This document shows, piece by piece, positions 21,178 through 28,896 of a stretch of 64,000 nucleotides of DNA. Position 1 is the stretch's first letter; each line of letters opens with the position of its first letter. The notes beneath the pieces were generated by a model. The model was given only the letters and a program-made list of their open reading frames with translations, ran no database searches and was not told the origin of the DNA. The position numbers and the translations under genes were made by a program. The stretch comes from Pseudoalteromonas piscicida (GTDB lineage: Bacteria; Pseudomonadota; Gammaproteobacteria; Enterobacterales; Alteromonadaceae): NCBI RefSeq assembly GCF_000238315.3, contig NZ_CP011924.1:3680001-3744000 (forward strand). Direction: 5' to 3'.

Positions 21178-21696
21178 TTACAATTCTTCGATAGTTTGGA
21201 AATTATTGGTAAATACGCAGATATCGCCGGCGATCTTTAGGCTCTTTTCCACGATTTCTTTCGCACTTAAGTCGGTATTTTCAAGTAGTGCGGTTGCAGC
21301 TGCCTGTGCGAAATTACCACCACTGCCGATAGCAATAAGATCATGCTCTGGCTGCACCACGTCGCCGTTACCTGTGATGATAAGCGAGGCGGTTTCATCG
21401 GCTACCGCAAGTAGGGCTTCAAGCCTTCTTAATGCTCTGTCGGTACGCCAGTCTTTTGCCATTTCTACGGCTGCTTTAGTGAGATGGCCTTGGTGCATCT
21501 CAAGCTTTGCTTCAAAGCGTTCAAATAATGTAAATGCATCAGCTGTACCGCCAGCGAAACCTGCCAGTACTTTACCATTGTATAGACGACGTACTTTACG
21601 TGCGTTGCCTTTCATAACTGTGTTACCAAGCGAAACTTGGCCATCACCGCCGATAACCACTTTGTCATCGCGACGAACACTAACGATGGTAGTCAT
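21178..21696 (-). CDS. hslV: ATP-dependent protease peptidase subunit HslV
   Basis: HslV is a threonine peptidase forming the double hexamer core of HslVU, related to proteasome beta subunits. The 172-residue protein begins M-TTIVSVRR, so removal of Met exposes the catalytic N-terminal threonine. [15 protein letters not shown] and the [10 protein letters not shown] segment are family hallmarks, and the length is near the 176 of E. coli HslV. It is followed closely by hslU. A sigma32-like promoter lies 50-75 bases upstream, overlapping the 3' end of ftsN, which would give hslVU its own heat-inducible transcript. Confidence 0.98.
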   Translation of the reverse strand: MTTIVSVRRDDKVVIGGDGQVSLGNTVMKGNARKVRRLYNGKVLAGFAGGTADAFTLFERFEAKLEMHQGHLTKAAVEMAKDWRTDRALRRLEALLAVADETASLIITGNGDVVQPEHDLIAIGSGGNFAQAAATALLENTDLSAKEIVEKSLKIAGDICVFTNNFQTIEEL

Positions 21697-21745
21697 AGTA
21701 ATCCTTATCTGGGCCTGTGCCCGTGTAACTCTAGATTAGTAGGAA

Positions 21746-21771
21746 ATATGGGTGGACTTATAAAAATCAAG
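21746..21771 (-). promoter_or_regulatory. Putative sigma32 (heat-shock) promoter of hslVU
   Basis: On the minus strand CTTGATT is followed after 11 bases by ACCCATAT. Against the sigma32 consensus CTTGAAA-(11-16)-CCCCATNT this has good -35 and -10 elements with acceptable spacing. It lies about 50 bases before hslV, and hslVU is heat-shock regulated in E. coli. Confidence 0.55.
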
Positions 21772-22297
21772 TCCAGCCCCAAATCCCGCAGCCAAATATC
21801 CCAACGCGTTGTAATTTGTTTTTATCGCTTTCTGCTAAACGCTTGGTATCGTAGGGGCCTAGACGGACACGATACCAGACACCGTTACTCCCTTCGGTAC
21901 GACGGATCTCCGCGATTAACCCTGCAAACGCAACTTTGGCTTTCATGGCTTCGGCTTGGCTATGGGTTCTAAATGAACCACACTGCATTTGATAAGGACC
22001 TTTGCTCTCGATCTCTTTAACTTCGACCTTGATTTCATGATTTTTAATTTCTTCAATGAACTCAGGTGGGCGAGGCTTGGGTTTACTAACCTTTTGCTCG
22101 GCAACTGGATGCGGGTTTTTGGCTTGTTCTACTTCTTTAGGATCGGCATTGGTTTTTATAAACCAAAGACCGTAGGCAAACCCTCCGATTAGTAGAAATG
22201 CAAAAATAGCAGCAATAACAGGAAATTTCGCCGATTTTTCAGGCTTGTCTTTCCCCTTGCCTTTAGGTTTCTTATTGATGTAATCGTGCTGTGCCAT
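21767..22297 (-). CDS. ftsN: FtsN-like SPOR-domain division protein
   Basis: This 176-residue bitopic protein has a short basic cytoplasmic part, one membrane helix (about 25-47), a Lys/Pro/Glu-rich periplasmic linker, and a C-terminal SPOR domain (about 98-170) with YQMQCGSFRTHSQAEAMKAKV and WYRVRLGPYDTK, which binds denuded septal peptidoglycan. FtsN triggers septal wall synthesis. The protein is much shorter than E. coli FtsN (319 residues), with a reduced linker, as in other marine gammaproteobacteria. The order priA-ftsN-hslV-hslU is the conserved neighbourhood and supports the name over other SPOR proteins. It is 13 bases downstream of priA. Confidence 0.85.
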   Translation of the reverse strand: MAQHDYINKKPKGKGKDKPEKSAKFPVIAAIFAFLLIGGFAYGLWFIKTNADPKEVEQAKNPHPVAEQKVSKPKPRPPEFIEEIKNHEIKVEVKEIESKGPYQMQCGSFRTHSQAEAMKAKVAFAGLIAEIRRTEGSNGVWYRVRLGPYDTKRLAESDKNKLQRVGIFGCGIWGWT

Positions 22298-22310
22298 AGG
22301 TTATTTGATT

Positions 22311-24482
22311 TTAATAGCTATCCATTGGATCAACATCTATGCTCCAGCGTACTCGATTGGCAGACTCATGCGTAGCAATATAGCGCGCAAGTTGCGAAAG
22401 GTAGTCCCGCAGCACAGTGCGTTGTTGTGCGTGTATATGTAATTGATATCTGAACTTTCCAGCTATTCGTTCAAGTGGTGCTGGAATTGGACCCAGCAAT
22501 TGTATACCAGGATAGGGGGTAGCTGGAACCAAATCCGACAAAAAGCGCAATACTGTATTTATATTTGTTGCCTCGGCGCGGATGATAGCTAAGTGTGCGA
22601 AGGGGGGAAGCATTGCTTCTTCACGTTCTTGTAAGGCATATCGTGCAAAGTCACCGTAGCCGTTATTGATTAAATCTTGCAATAATGGATGTTCTGGAAA
22701 ATGCGTTTGCAATAACACGGTTCCCGCTTCACCGGCGCGTCCGGCTCGTCCAGCAACTTGCGTAATAAGCTGCGCCATTTGCTCGGTTGCTCTAAAGTCG
22801 CAAGAGTAAAGTCCTGAGTCCACATCCAAGATAATCACAAGACTGACATCAGCAAAATGGTGGCCCTTGGCAAGCATTTGAGTGCCGACCAAAATTCGCG
22901 CACCACCTTGATTAATTTCGTCAAGTGCGCTCTCAAGGCTGCCCTTACGGCGTGTAGAATCTCGGTCAATACGAGTGACGGGAATATCAGCGAAGCGCTC
23001 ACTTAAAAACCCTTCGAGTTGTTCTGTACCAAGTCCTGTAGGCATGATTTGGGTGCTGCCGCAATCAGGACACTGTCTCGGTACAAAGTCCTGTTCACCG
23101 CAATGATGGCATACCAAGCGGTTCATATTTTTATGGTACGTGGCGCTGGTAGAGCAATGTTTACAGGTATTAAGCCATCCGCATTCGTGACACATCAATG
23201 TTGGTGCAAAACCCCGACGATTTAGAAACACCATAACCTGCTTACCGCGAGCTAGTGTTTTTTCCATCCAATGTAAACTCATTGGTGAAAACCCGCCTTG
23301 TTCTGGCTGACCTTTCATGTCGACAAGATGAAATTGGTTGTCGTGCTGGGTCTGCGCTCGTTTACTCAGTGTGACGAGTTGATATTTGTTGGTTATGGCT
23401 TTGTGTAATGTTTCTAATGCCGGTGTTGCTGTTCCCAAAAGTAAAGGGCAGTGTGCCTGATGCGCTCGAAATGCAGCGAGATCTCTGGCGTGATAGCGCA
23501 GACCTTCTTGTTGTTTAAACGAGTTGTCGTGCTCTTCGTCAACGATGATCATGCCGAGATTTTGAAAGGGCAAAAAAATGGCCGAGCGCGTACCGATAAC
23601 CAAAGCACTCAGACCCTTTTCGGCGCGACGCCAAGTATGTAGGCGCTCATTATCGGTTAGATTTGAGTGCCATAAATCAATGGGCAGGTTATTAAAGCGC
23701 TTTTTGAAGCGGTTGATCGTTTGTGGTGTGAGTCCAATTTCAGGCACCAAGATCAGTGCTTGCTTACCCGCTTTTATTATGTTTTCAAGGCTCTGTAAGT
23801 AGACTTCGGTTTTACCACTTCCCGTTACACCTTCGATTAAAAAGGTACGGTAACCGACTTGAGCATTGACGGCGCTGCAAATAGTCGCTTGTTGGTCGTT
23901 TAGGCGCGGCTTTTCGCCTAGCTGTAATTCGTTTTGCGACCAATCACTATCATGCTCAATAGATTGTGAGATAAGCGCTTTTTCTTCCAATGCTTTAATT
24001 GTTTGGCTAGCAAATCCGAGTGCTTTGAGTTCGCTTAATTTTATTGCACCACCTTTGTACAATTGAGAAAGCAGTGCTTGTTGCTTTTTGGCTCGCAGTG
24101 TTGGTAGCTTTTGCCCTTTTTCCGTTAATCTGACGATAGGGATCTGAGTTTTGTCTGGGCTTCCACCATCTCTAAGTACCGCCGGTAGTGCTGTGAATAA
24201 GGTATCGCCAATTGGATGACAGTAATACTGAGAGACAAAGTGTAAGAAGCTAAGTTGTGCTTGATTAAAGACTGGGTGCTCGTCCAACACCTCAATAATT
24301 TGCTTGAGCTTATCTTTTGGTACATCGGTGTCGTCTTTTTTAGCAAGCGCTATCGCAGTGCAGCGACGGTTGGCAAAATTGACGATGACTCTCATTCCTG
24401 CTTCAACTTGCATGGTTGGTGCTAGCAAATAGTCGAATGTTCGGTGCAGTGGCAGCTTTAAAGCTACTTCAAGAATGAGCAT
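22311..24482 (-). CDS. priA: Primosomal protein N' (replication restart helicase PriA)
   Basis: PriA recognises stalled forks and loads the primosome. The 723-residue protein has the N-terminal DNA-binding region (FDYLLAPTMQVEAGMRV), Walker A GVTGSGKTEVYL near 219, and the DEEH box in IIVDEEHDNSFKQQEGLRYH near 315. A cysteine-rich zinc insertion follows (CHECGWLNTCKHC, then CHHC and CPDC) near 430-470, then helicase motifs VGTQMLAKGHHF and QVAGRAGRAG. All expected elements are present. It is divergent from rpmE, as in many gammaproteobacteria, and is followed by ftsN in the same direction. Confidence 0.97.
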   Translation of the reverse strand: MLILEVALKLPLHRTFDYLLAPTMQVEAGMRVIVNFANRRCTAIALAKKDDTDVPKDKLKQIIEVLDEHPVFNQAQLSFLHFVSQYYCHPIGDTLFTALPAVLRDGGSPDKTQIPIVRLTEKGQKLPTLRAKKQQALLSQLYKGGAIKLSELKALGFASQTIKALEEKALISQSIEHDSDWSQNELQLGEKPRLNDQQATICSAVNAQVGYRTFLIEGVTGSGKTEVYLQSLENIIKAGKQALILVPEIGLTPQTINRFKKRFNNLPIDLWHSNLTDNERLHTWRRAEKGLSALVIGTRSAIFLPFQNLGMIIVDEEHDNSFKQQEGLRYHARDLAAFRAHQAHCPLLLGTATPALETLHKAITNKYQLVTLSKRAQTQHDNQFHLVDMKGQPEQGGFSPMSLHWMEKTLARGKQVMVFLNRRGFAPTLMCHECGWLNTCKHCSTSATYHKNMNRLVCHHCGEQDFVPRQCPDCGSTQIMPTGLGTEQLEGFLSERFADIPVTRIDRDSTRRKGSLESALDEINQGGARILVGTQMLAKGHHFADVSLVIILDVDSGLYSCDFRATEQMAQLITQVAGRAGRAGEAGTVLLQTHFPEHPLLQDLINNGYGDFARYALQEREEAMLPPFAHLAIIRAEATNINTVLRFLSDLVPATPYPGIQLLGPIPAPLERIAGKFRYQLHIHAQQRTVLRDYLSQLARYIATHESANRVRWSIDVDPMDSY

Positions 24483-24696
24483 GTATTACAATTCCATAAA
24501 GTGAGCGCAGTGACGAAGTATATACCTAAGGTGGTACGAATTGAAAACGTACTCTACGACGGTGATAAAAAACTCTGAAATATTGCTTGTAGATTGTTCA
24601 GTTAGGCACTAAAATACGCGTCCATATTTTTGTATAACTACGTATGGTGCCAGACTTCGGGTTTGGAGAGCGATACGGCCTTAACTAGAGGTTGCT

Positions 24697-24912
24697 ATGA
24701 AAGAAGGTATTCACCCTAATTACGAGACGATCACTGCATCGTGCTCTTGCGGTAACAAGTTCGAAACTCGTTCAACGCTATGTAAAGATGTTCACCTAGA
24801 CGTATGTTCTGCGTGTCACCCGTTCTACACTGGTAAGCAGAAGATCCTTGACACAGGTGGCCGTGTAGATCGCTTTAACAAGCGTTTCGGTGCACTTAGC
24901 AGCAAGAAGTAA
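24697..24912 (+). CDS. rpmE: 50S ribosomal protein L31 (zinc-binding type)
   Basis: This 71-residue ribosomal protein closely follows E. coli L31. It carries zinc-binding cysteines in SCSCGNKF (C16, C18) and [14 protein letters not shown] (C37, C40), so it is the C+ form rather than the zinc-free paralogue. The C-terminus [12 protein letters not shown] is the family signature. AGAGG precedes the ATG. It is divergent from priA (214-base gap, no other gene seen) and ends in a strong terminator, hence monocistronic. Confidence 0.97.
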   Translation: MKEGIHPNYETITASCSCGNKFETRSTLCKDVHLDVCSACHPFYTGKQKILDTGGRVDRFNKRFGALSSKK

Positions 24913-24929
24913 TCTTGTTGGTCTAGTCG

Positions 24930-24956
24930 AAAAAAGCACCTTAGGGTGCTTTTTTT
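24930..24956 (+). terminator. Rho-independent terminator of rpmE
   Basis: The arms AAAAAAGCACC and GGTGCTTTTTT enclose a short loop and end in a T-run, 18 bases after the rpmE stop. Confidence 0.88.
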
Positions 24957-25684
24957 GTGCCGGTTTGAAAATACCTTCCCGATTGATACATCCTATTCTG
25001 CATCAACAGACAAACCGTCAGTCATCACGCCTTCATTGTGTCTTTTATTCTTCTAAAATAGAAAACTTGCCAGTTTGGCAGCAAAACTTTACTGATCTCT
25101 TGGGTAGAGTAAAAACTCTATTTAGTAGATAAATACTGAACATTTACGAGCTTAAGTTGTGAAAATAATCAAAGCTCATATAGTAAATAGTATCAGTTAT
25201 GAGCACTTTATATAAACTAAAATCAGTATATTGCGATTAAATGCGGGTATCTTGACGTTAAAATTAGTTAAGTTGCAAATTTCTTATTGTTTTTATAATT
25301 AGTGTGCATCTGTGCTAATTTTCTGCATTTTGTGCTGGTTTTTGCGTCTTGTTTTTTAAGTTTTAGTCACATTATTTGTGAAATATTTCTTAAAATTGAG
25401 CTTATCTTCTCGGAAAAGTATAGAAAATACCGTGCTAGTGGATAGACCTGATTTTACTTGAATAATGAGCAAAACTCGGTATTGTGTGAATACGGTCGAT
25501 TAACTATATGTCCTATTGACATACCGCGACAGCAAAGCACAAACGCTTGTTGAGTGGTTGAATGTCGTCGCTCATATAGTTAATCGCACTGTGTGTTGCT
25601 GTAACCAGCATGATAGGTTGCCAACATTCAGAATGCGAACGTTTACCACACTCTCACATTAACTTCGTAGGAAAATATCGCGTC
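24957..25684. other. Long non-coding region upstream of the malic enzyme gene, with a 14-bp inverted repeat
   Basis: No convincing gene is seen in these ~730 bases. The stretch is A+T-rich. At its 3' side the perfect inverted repeat CGATTAACTATATG (25497-25510) / CATATAGTTAATCG (25573-25586) encloses 62 bases that are less A+T-rich. It ends about 100 bases before the malic enzyme start, so it may be a pair of regulator half-sites, a leader structure or a small RNA. A short open frame overlapping the rpmE end has no family features and was not accepted. Confidence 0.5.
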
Positions 25685-26926
25685 ATGACAGATTTTCGTC
25701 AACAAGCTCTAGATTATCACGAGAAGCCCGTTCCAGGTAAAATCAGTGTTGAACTCACTAAACCTGCCGAGACCGTAAAAGACTTAGCACTTGCATATAG
25801 CCCAGGTGTTGCAGAGCCAGTACGTGAAATCGCGGCTGATCCGGCGAATGCATACCGTTATACGGGTAAAGGAAATATGGTTGCGGTGATCAGTAATGGT
25901 ACGGCAATTCTTGGCTTGGGTAATTTAGGTCCTTTGGCGTCAAAGCCTGTTATGGAAGGTAAGGCGCTATTATTTAAGCGTTTTGCGGGTCTTGATTCAA
26001 TCGATATCGAAGTTAAGCACAACACCACCGAAGACTTCATCAATACGGTGGCAAATATCGCAGACACATTTGGCGGTATTAACCTTGAAGATATTAAAGC
26101 GCCAGAGTGCTTTGAAATTGAGCGCGCGCTAATCGAACGTTGTGACGTTCCTGTATTCCATGATGATCAGCACGGCACCGCAATTGTAACCGCTGCGGGT
26201 ATGCTGAATGCGTTGGAAATCCAAGGTAAAGATATTCATGATGCGATTATTGTGTGTCTTGGTGCGGGTGCAGCTGCTATTGCTTGTATGGAATTGTTGA
26301 TTAAGTGTGGTGCTCAACGTGAGCACATCTATATGCTGGACAGAAAAGGCGTGATCCATACTCGCCGTGATGACCTAAATGAATACAAAGAGCTGTTTGC
26401 AAACAACACGGATAAGCGTACGTTACAAGACGTGATTGCGGATGCGGACGTATTTGTTGGTGTTTCTGGCCCAGACTTACTTTCTGCTGAAGATCTAAAG
26501 TTAATGGCTAACAAGCCAGTGGTATTCGCTTGCTCTAATCCAGATCCTGAGATCAGCCCTGAAGTTGCACACGGTGCACGTAATGATTTGATCATGGCGA
26601 CAGGTCGCTCAGATTATCCAAACCAAGTAAATAACGTGCTGTGTTTCCCGTTTATCTTCCGTGGTGCGCTTGATGTACGTGCAACTGCTATCAATGACGA
26701 GATGAAGATTGCAGCAGTTGAAGCAATTAGAACGATTGCGAAAGAACCTGTGCCAGCTGAAGTGTTAAAAGCGGCTGATGTGGATAGTCTTGAGTTTGGT
26801 CCTGAGTACATTATTCCAAAACCAATGGATCCGCGTTTGTTACCTCGTATCGCAAAAGCAGTAGCGGTAGCTGCAATTGAATCAGGCGTGGCACAAATCG
26901 ATATGCCAGCTGGATATATGGAATAA
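25685..26926 (+). CDS. NADP-type malic enzyme (MaeB-like, without phosphotransacetylase domain)
   Basis: The enzyme oxidatively decarboxylates malate to pyruvate. The product has 413 residues when started at 25685, where MTDFRQQALDYHE matches the family. An upstream in-frame ATG at 25610 would add a non-family leader. The malic N-terminal domain shows LAYSPGVAEPVREIA and DIEVKHNTTEDF, the catalytic metal region shows HDDQHGTAIV near 150, and the NAD(P)-binding domain contains CLGAGAAAIAC near 187. It corresponds to the first ~410 residues of E. coli MaeB and lacks the PTA-like tail. It is monocistronic, with a terminator downstream, and the long structured leader upstream suggests regulation. 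Confidence 0.93.
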   Translation: MTDFRQQALDYHEKPVPGKISVELTKPAETVKDLALAYSPGVAEPVREIAADPANAYRYTGKGNMVAVISNGTAILGLGNLGPLASKPVMEGKALLFKRFAGLDSIDIEVKHNTTEDFINTVANIADTFGGINLEDIKAPECFEIERALIERCDVPVFHDDQHGTAIVTAAGMLNALEIQGKDIHDAIIVCLGAGAAAIACMELLIKCGAQREHIYMLDRKGVIHTRRDDLNEYKELFANNTDKRTLQDVIADADVFVGVSGPDLLSAEDLKLMANKPVVFACSNPDPEISPEVAHGARNDLIMATGRSDYPNQVNNVLCFPFIFRGALDVRATAINDEMKIAAVEAIRTIAKEPVPAEVLKAADVDSLEFGPEYIIPKPMDPRLLPRIAKAVAVAAIESGVAQIDMPAGYME

Positions 26927-26947
26927 TACTATTGGTATTATCCAAAT

Positions 26948-26974
26948 AAAAAAGCCTCGATTGAGGCTTTTTTT
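26948..26974 (+). terminator. Terminator between the malic enzyme gene and metJ
   Basis: The arms AAAAAAGCCTC and GAGGCTTTTTT form an 11-bp stem with a four-base loop and T-run. It serves the plus-strand gene and, by symmetry, possibly also the convergent metJ transcript. Confidence 0.85.
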
Positions 26975-27006
26975 GTGTCTGTATGTCCACAGAGAAAGAG
27001 TAGTTA

Positions 27007-27327
27007 TCACTCTTCGTTTATTTCTGGGATCTCCAAACCGCGCTCTTCCATTATTTGTCTTACTTCTAATGGAATACGCTCTGGATTATCTTTTCTCAAG
27101 TCTTCATCGCTCGGCAGTGGCTGACCTGTGAAGGCATGTAGAAACGCCTCACATAAAAGCTCACTGTTCGTGGCATGACGTAAATTATTCACTTGGCGAC
27201 GTGTACGCTCATCAGTTAGCACTTTGAGTACATTCAGAGGTATGCTCACCGTGATCTTTTTTACTTGCTCTGCTTTCTTACCGTGTTCTGCATATGGGTG
27301 AATATACTCACCGTTCCATTTTGCCAT
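27007..27327 (-). CDS. metJ: Methionine repressor MetJ
   Basis: MetJ is a ribbon-helix-helix dimer that uses S-adenosylmethionine as corepressor to shut off methionine genes. The 106-residue product is almost the E. coli protein in the core: [40 protein letters not shown] contains the DNA-binding strand (KKITVSIP) and the following helices. It is divergent from metB-metL, with a perfect MetJ box in the shared intergenic region, as in E. coli. It converges on the malic enzyme gene. Confidence 0.97.
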   Translation of the reverse strand: MAKWNGEYIHPYAEHGKKAEQVKKITVSIPLNVLKVLTDERTRRQVNNLRHATNSELLCEAFLHAFTGQPLPSDEDLRKDNPERIPLEVRQIMEERGLEIPEINEE

Positions 27328-27629
27328 AATTGTGTACTTGCCTCAGTTACATCAATGCCAATATGACTGGGTTCTGGTCTACATTATTCACCAACCGCAT
27401 GAATATAGGGATAACCTTACGAATTAAAGATAAATCCCAAACTCAAATAGATGAATAAACTAATCCGCCATAGCGAGATAGAAGAATCTCTGCCATAGTT
27501 TTCAATAACTCAGTCGTATTAGCAACGCCTAGAGTGGCGAAATTTTATCGGTTTAAAAAAGATAGTCAAATACTAGTTATTTAGCCATTTAGCAGTATAA
27601 ATGTTTTGACTTCTAGTTTCTGTTGCTCT

Positions 27630-27661
27630 AACCTTTTAGACGTCTAAACATCCAACTATCT
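27630..27661. promoter_or_regulatory. MetJ operator (met boxes) upstream of metB
   Basis: A perfect met box AGACGTCT lies at 27638-27645, followed in 8-base register by weaker matches AAACATCC and AACTATCT. MetJ binds tandem 8-bp boxes cooperatively. The site ends about 10 bases before the metB start, where it would block transcription or initiation. The rest of the 344-base metJ-metB gap is A+T-rich with no gene seen. Confidence 0.8.
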
Positions 27662-27671
27662 AGGTGACCTT

Positions 27672-28892
27672 ATGAGTCAAGTTAATAAATCGACGGTTGC
27701 AGTGCGTCACGGTATAGAAGCTGATAAAGCACATGGGGCAGTAGTGCCACCGCTTTACCTTTCTACCACCTATTCTTTTGCCGATTTTGATACCAAACGC
27801 GACTACGATTATGGCCGCAGTGGTAACTTTAATCGTGATGTGCTTGCACAGGCACTGACTGAACTTGAAGGTGGTGCTCGTGGCATTATTACCGCCACTG
27901 GCATGGCTGCTGTTCACCTAGTAACTCAGCTACTTAACCATGACGATACGCTGGTTATTCCACATGACTGTTACGGTGGTAGCTATCGCTTGTTTACATC
28001 GCTTGCTAAGCGTGGACTGCTCAAATTAGCCGTGTTGGATCTCACGCAACCTGAAAGTCTTGCACAGCTGCAGCAGATCAAACCTAAATTAGTTTGGATT
28101 GAAACACCAAGTAACCCAATATTAAGGCTCACGGATATAGAAACTGTCGTAAATGCAGCACATGCTGTGGGGGCTTTGGTCGCCGCCGACAACACCTTCT
28201 TGTCTCCTGCACTACAAAACCCCATTACCTTTGGCGTGGATGTAGTCGTGCATTCAACTACTAAATATATCAATGGTCATTCTGATGTCGTGGGGGGCGC
28301 GGTGATCGCGCGTACACAGGAGTTGGGTGATGAGTTAGCTTGGTGGGCGAATAATATCGGTATTACCGGCGCACCTTTTGATAGTTATCTTACTTTACGT
28401 GGACTGCGCACCTTAAACGTGCGTTTACGCCAGCATCAAGAAAATGCTCAGCTGATTGCGGAGTATTTAGAAAAGTCGCCGTATGTTAGCCAAGTTTATT
28501 ACCCAGGCCTTGAGTCGCATCCTCAACACGAACTTGCGAAAAAACAACAGCTCGGTTTTGGTGGTATGGTGAGCTTTGATATCAAAGGCGATCTGCAAAC
28601 TTCAGCGAAGTTTTTAACGTCTCTAACGCACTTCTCATTGGCAGAATCTCTAGGTGGGGTTGAGAGTCTTATTTGCCATCCAGCGACGATGACACACGCA
28701 GGTATGGATCCGCAAGCACGTTTAGAAGCGGGAGTGGGCGACACGTTAATTCGTATTTCTGTGGGCATTGAAGATGCACAGGATCTCATTGCAGATCTGG
28801 AATCGGGATTTGCATGTATTGATGAAAGTCAGGCGAGTGATGATGCTAAGTCATTCAAGTTAACGCCTGCACATACAGTAGCGTTGTGGTGA
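27672..28892 (+). CDS. metB: Cystathionine gamma-synthase
   Basis: MetB joins O-succinylhomoserine with cysteine to form cystathionine in methionine synthesis. The 406-residue PLP enzyme shows YDYGRSGNFNRDVLAQAL (substrate/PLP phosphate region), VWIETPSNP, VAADNTFLSP and the PLP-lysine segment VVHSTTKYINGHSDVVGG near 200. The family also includes cystathionine beta-lyase and other gamma-elimination enzymes. The metB name rests on the metB-metL-metJ arrangement and overall similarity. AGGTGA precedes the start, and metL follows four bases after the stop. Confidence 0.93.
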   Translation: MSQVNKSTVAVRHGIEADKAHGAVVPPLYLSTTYSFADFDTKRDYDYGRSGNFNRDVLAQALTELEGGARGIITATGMAAVHLVTQLLNHDDTLVIPHDCYGGSYRLFTSLAKRGLLKLAVLDLTQPESLAQLQQIKPKLVWIETPSNPILRLTDIETVVNAAHAVGALVAADNTFLSPALQNPITFGVDVVVHSTTKYINGHSDVVGGAVIARTQELGDELAWWANNIGITGAPFDSYLTLRGLRTLNVRLRQHQENAQLIAEYLEKSPYVSQVYYPGLESHPQHELAKKQQLGFGGMVSFDIKGDLQTSAKFLTSLTHFSLAESLGGVESLICHPATMTHAGMDPQARLEAGVGDTLIRISVGIEDAQDLIADLESGFACIDESQASDDAKSFKLTPAHTVALW

Positions 28893-28896
28893 GTAA

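Noticed and set aside
20046..21739. Long plus-strand frames (up to 206 codons) over hslU and hslV
   Set aside because: They are antisense shadows of strongly conserved genes, rich in Ser and Ala as expected from reverse reading, and are not plausible genes.
24890..25132. 80-codon frame overlapping the end of rpmE
   Set aside because: It spans the rpmE terminator, lacks a ribosome site and resembles no family.
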